Positions 6,314 to 6,698 of a stretch of 6,698 nucleotides of DNA are shown one piece after another. Within the stretch, counting starts at the first letter, position 1, and each line of letters begins with the position of its first letter. Made by a program: the position numbers and the translations under genes. The DNA comes from FEN-1297 sp964498065 (lineage in GTDB: Bacteria > Bacteroidota > Ignavibacteria > Ignavibacteriales > Ignavibacteriaceae): NCBI GenBank assembly GCA_964498065.1, contig CAZCFZ010000153.1, forward strand, positions 1 to 6,698, given 5' to 3'. A model generated the notes under the pieces. The model ran no database searches, had not been told where the DNA came from, and was given only the letters and a program-made list of their open reading frames with translations.

Positions 6314-6339
6314 TGTATACAATCTTAAAATTATAATTT
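6314..6339 (-). pseudogene. 26-bp relic matching higB
   Basis: This stretch equals higB bases 4153-4178 at 25 of 26 positions, in the same orientation. On the minus strand it reads NYNFKIVY, residues 72-79 of the toxin. The one difference (ATA to ATT, isoleucine) is silent. Similarity stops sharply at both ends and there is no open frame around it. It is best read as the remnant of a lost second higB gene. A chance A/T-rich match is unlikely at this length but not excluded. Confidence 0.5.
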
Positions 6340-6406
6340 GCTTACCCGCCCCCCGTCTTCGTCCTGCAGCCACATATTTGTCATGTTTACAAAAAATATT
6401 AGAAGT

Positions 6407-6449
6407 AACCCACCCCTTGCCCCTCCCGAGAGGGGACGACATACTTTTT
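6407..6449. repeat. GC-rich hairpin repeat, copy 1 (direct)
   Basis: The unit begins ACCCACCCCTTGCCCCTCCC and runs through GAGGGGACGACATAC into a T-run. It contains a perfect hairpin CCCCTC / GAGGGG (6420-6425 with 6430-6435). The same unit recurs at 6631-6674 in direct orientation and at 6538-6594 inverted. Confidence 0.8.
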
Positions 6450-6537
6450 TTAATAGAATTTTTAGGAAAAAGTTTTTTGTTAGGAATTATTTACTAAAGA
6501 CAGAATTCATAATACTAAGTAATAAATAATAATAAAA

Positions 6538-6594
6538 GTCCCCTCCAACGGAGGGGATTTAGGCCTGTCCGCCAGTGGCGGAGGTGGGTTTTAA
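6538..6594. repeat. GC-rich hairpin repeat, copy 2 (inverted, carrying an extra palindrome)
   Basis: Read on the minus strand this is the same unit as copies 1 and 3: ACCCACC, then TCCCCTCC...GGAGGGGAC. The hairpin CCCCTCC / GGAGGGG spans 6540-6546 with 6550-6556. Between the two halves lies an extra block with the perfect palindrome TCCGCCAGTGGCGGA (6568-6582), absent from the other two copies, which looks like a small palindrome nested in the repeat. Confidence 0.75.
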
Positions 6595-6630
6595 TATAGT
6601 AACTTAAATTAAAATAGTAATAGTATTGTT

Positions 6631-6674
6631 TACCCACCCCTTACCCCTCCCAAGGAGGGGACGATATACTTTTT
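6631..6674. repeat. GC-rich hairpin repeat, copy 3 (direct)
   Basis: ACCCACCCCTTACCCCTCCC continues through AAGGAGGGGACGATATAC and a T-run, nearly identical to copy 1 with a few substitutions and one indel. The hairpin CCCCTCC / GGAGGGG pairs 6644-6650 with 6654-6660. Substitutions in the hairpin region leave a longer perfect stem than in copy 1. The window ends 24 bp later, so further copies may follow. Confidence 0.8.
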
Positions 6675-6698
6675 GGGAATGATATCAAAGTATTAGAA

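Larger units (their letters stand above)
6189..6406. other. Gene-free upstream region of the hydrolase
   Basis: I see no gene or RNA here. It holds the hydrolase ribosome binding site, the higB-like relic at 6314-6339, and a C-rich patch around 6341-6355. A promoter for the hydrolase should lie here, but no pair of hexamers is convincing. Confidence 0.6.

Noticed and set aside
6338..6529. 63-codon plus-strand frame containing NPPLAPPERGR
   Set aside because: The peptide comes from translating the GC-rich hairpin repeat, a well-known source of false genes, and no ribosome binding site supports it.

Overview
The window is AT-rich bacterial DNA holding five protein genes, with short repeats packed into the gaps. 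Three things fit a member of the Bacteroidota/Ignavibacteriota group: an AT-rich genome, a toxin promoter that also matches the Bacteroidota -7 consensus, and palindromic intergenic repeats that I recall as common there but could not check. That placement is an inference from style, not from a marker gene.

Layout: (1) 29-3730 (+) is a complete cobalamin-dependent methionine synthase, metH, with every key metal, cofactor and AdoMet residue visible. (2) 3745-4390 (-) is a HigB/HigA-type toxin-antitoxin operon pointing tail to tail at metH, with a palindromic operator inside its promoter at 4394-4424. (3) 4456-4591 is a small MITE-like element with inverted ends, a 7-bp target duplication and two internal hairpins. 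(4) 4596-4667 is a second copy of the last codons of metH. (5) 4779-5069 (-) is a small dimeric alpha/beta-barrel-like protein with a terminator-like hairpin behind it. (6) 5370-6188 (-) is a lipoprotein of the dienelactone hydrolase family. (7) 6189-6698 has no gene; it holds a 26-bp relic matching higB and a cluster of GC-rich palindromic repeats.

The most striking observation is that the metH stop region occurs twice, on either side of the toxin-antitoxin operon and the MITE. The two copies differ at five places in 57 bases, and all five are silent third-position changes. They therefore diverged as working coding sequence before being brought together. This looks like a gene-end insertion: a cargo segment of about 0.9 kb, carrying higBA, arrived with (or captured) a foreign metH 3' end and displaced the resident one downstream. 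A second, broken higB trace about 2.1 kb away suggests that higBA-type modules have come and gone here more than once.

The housekeeping genes (metH, the hydrolase, the small barrel protein) show no functional link to each other. The toxin-antitoxin operon and the repeats are accessory DNA lodged between them.
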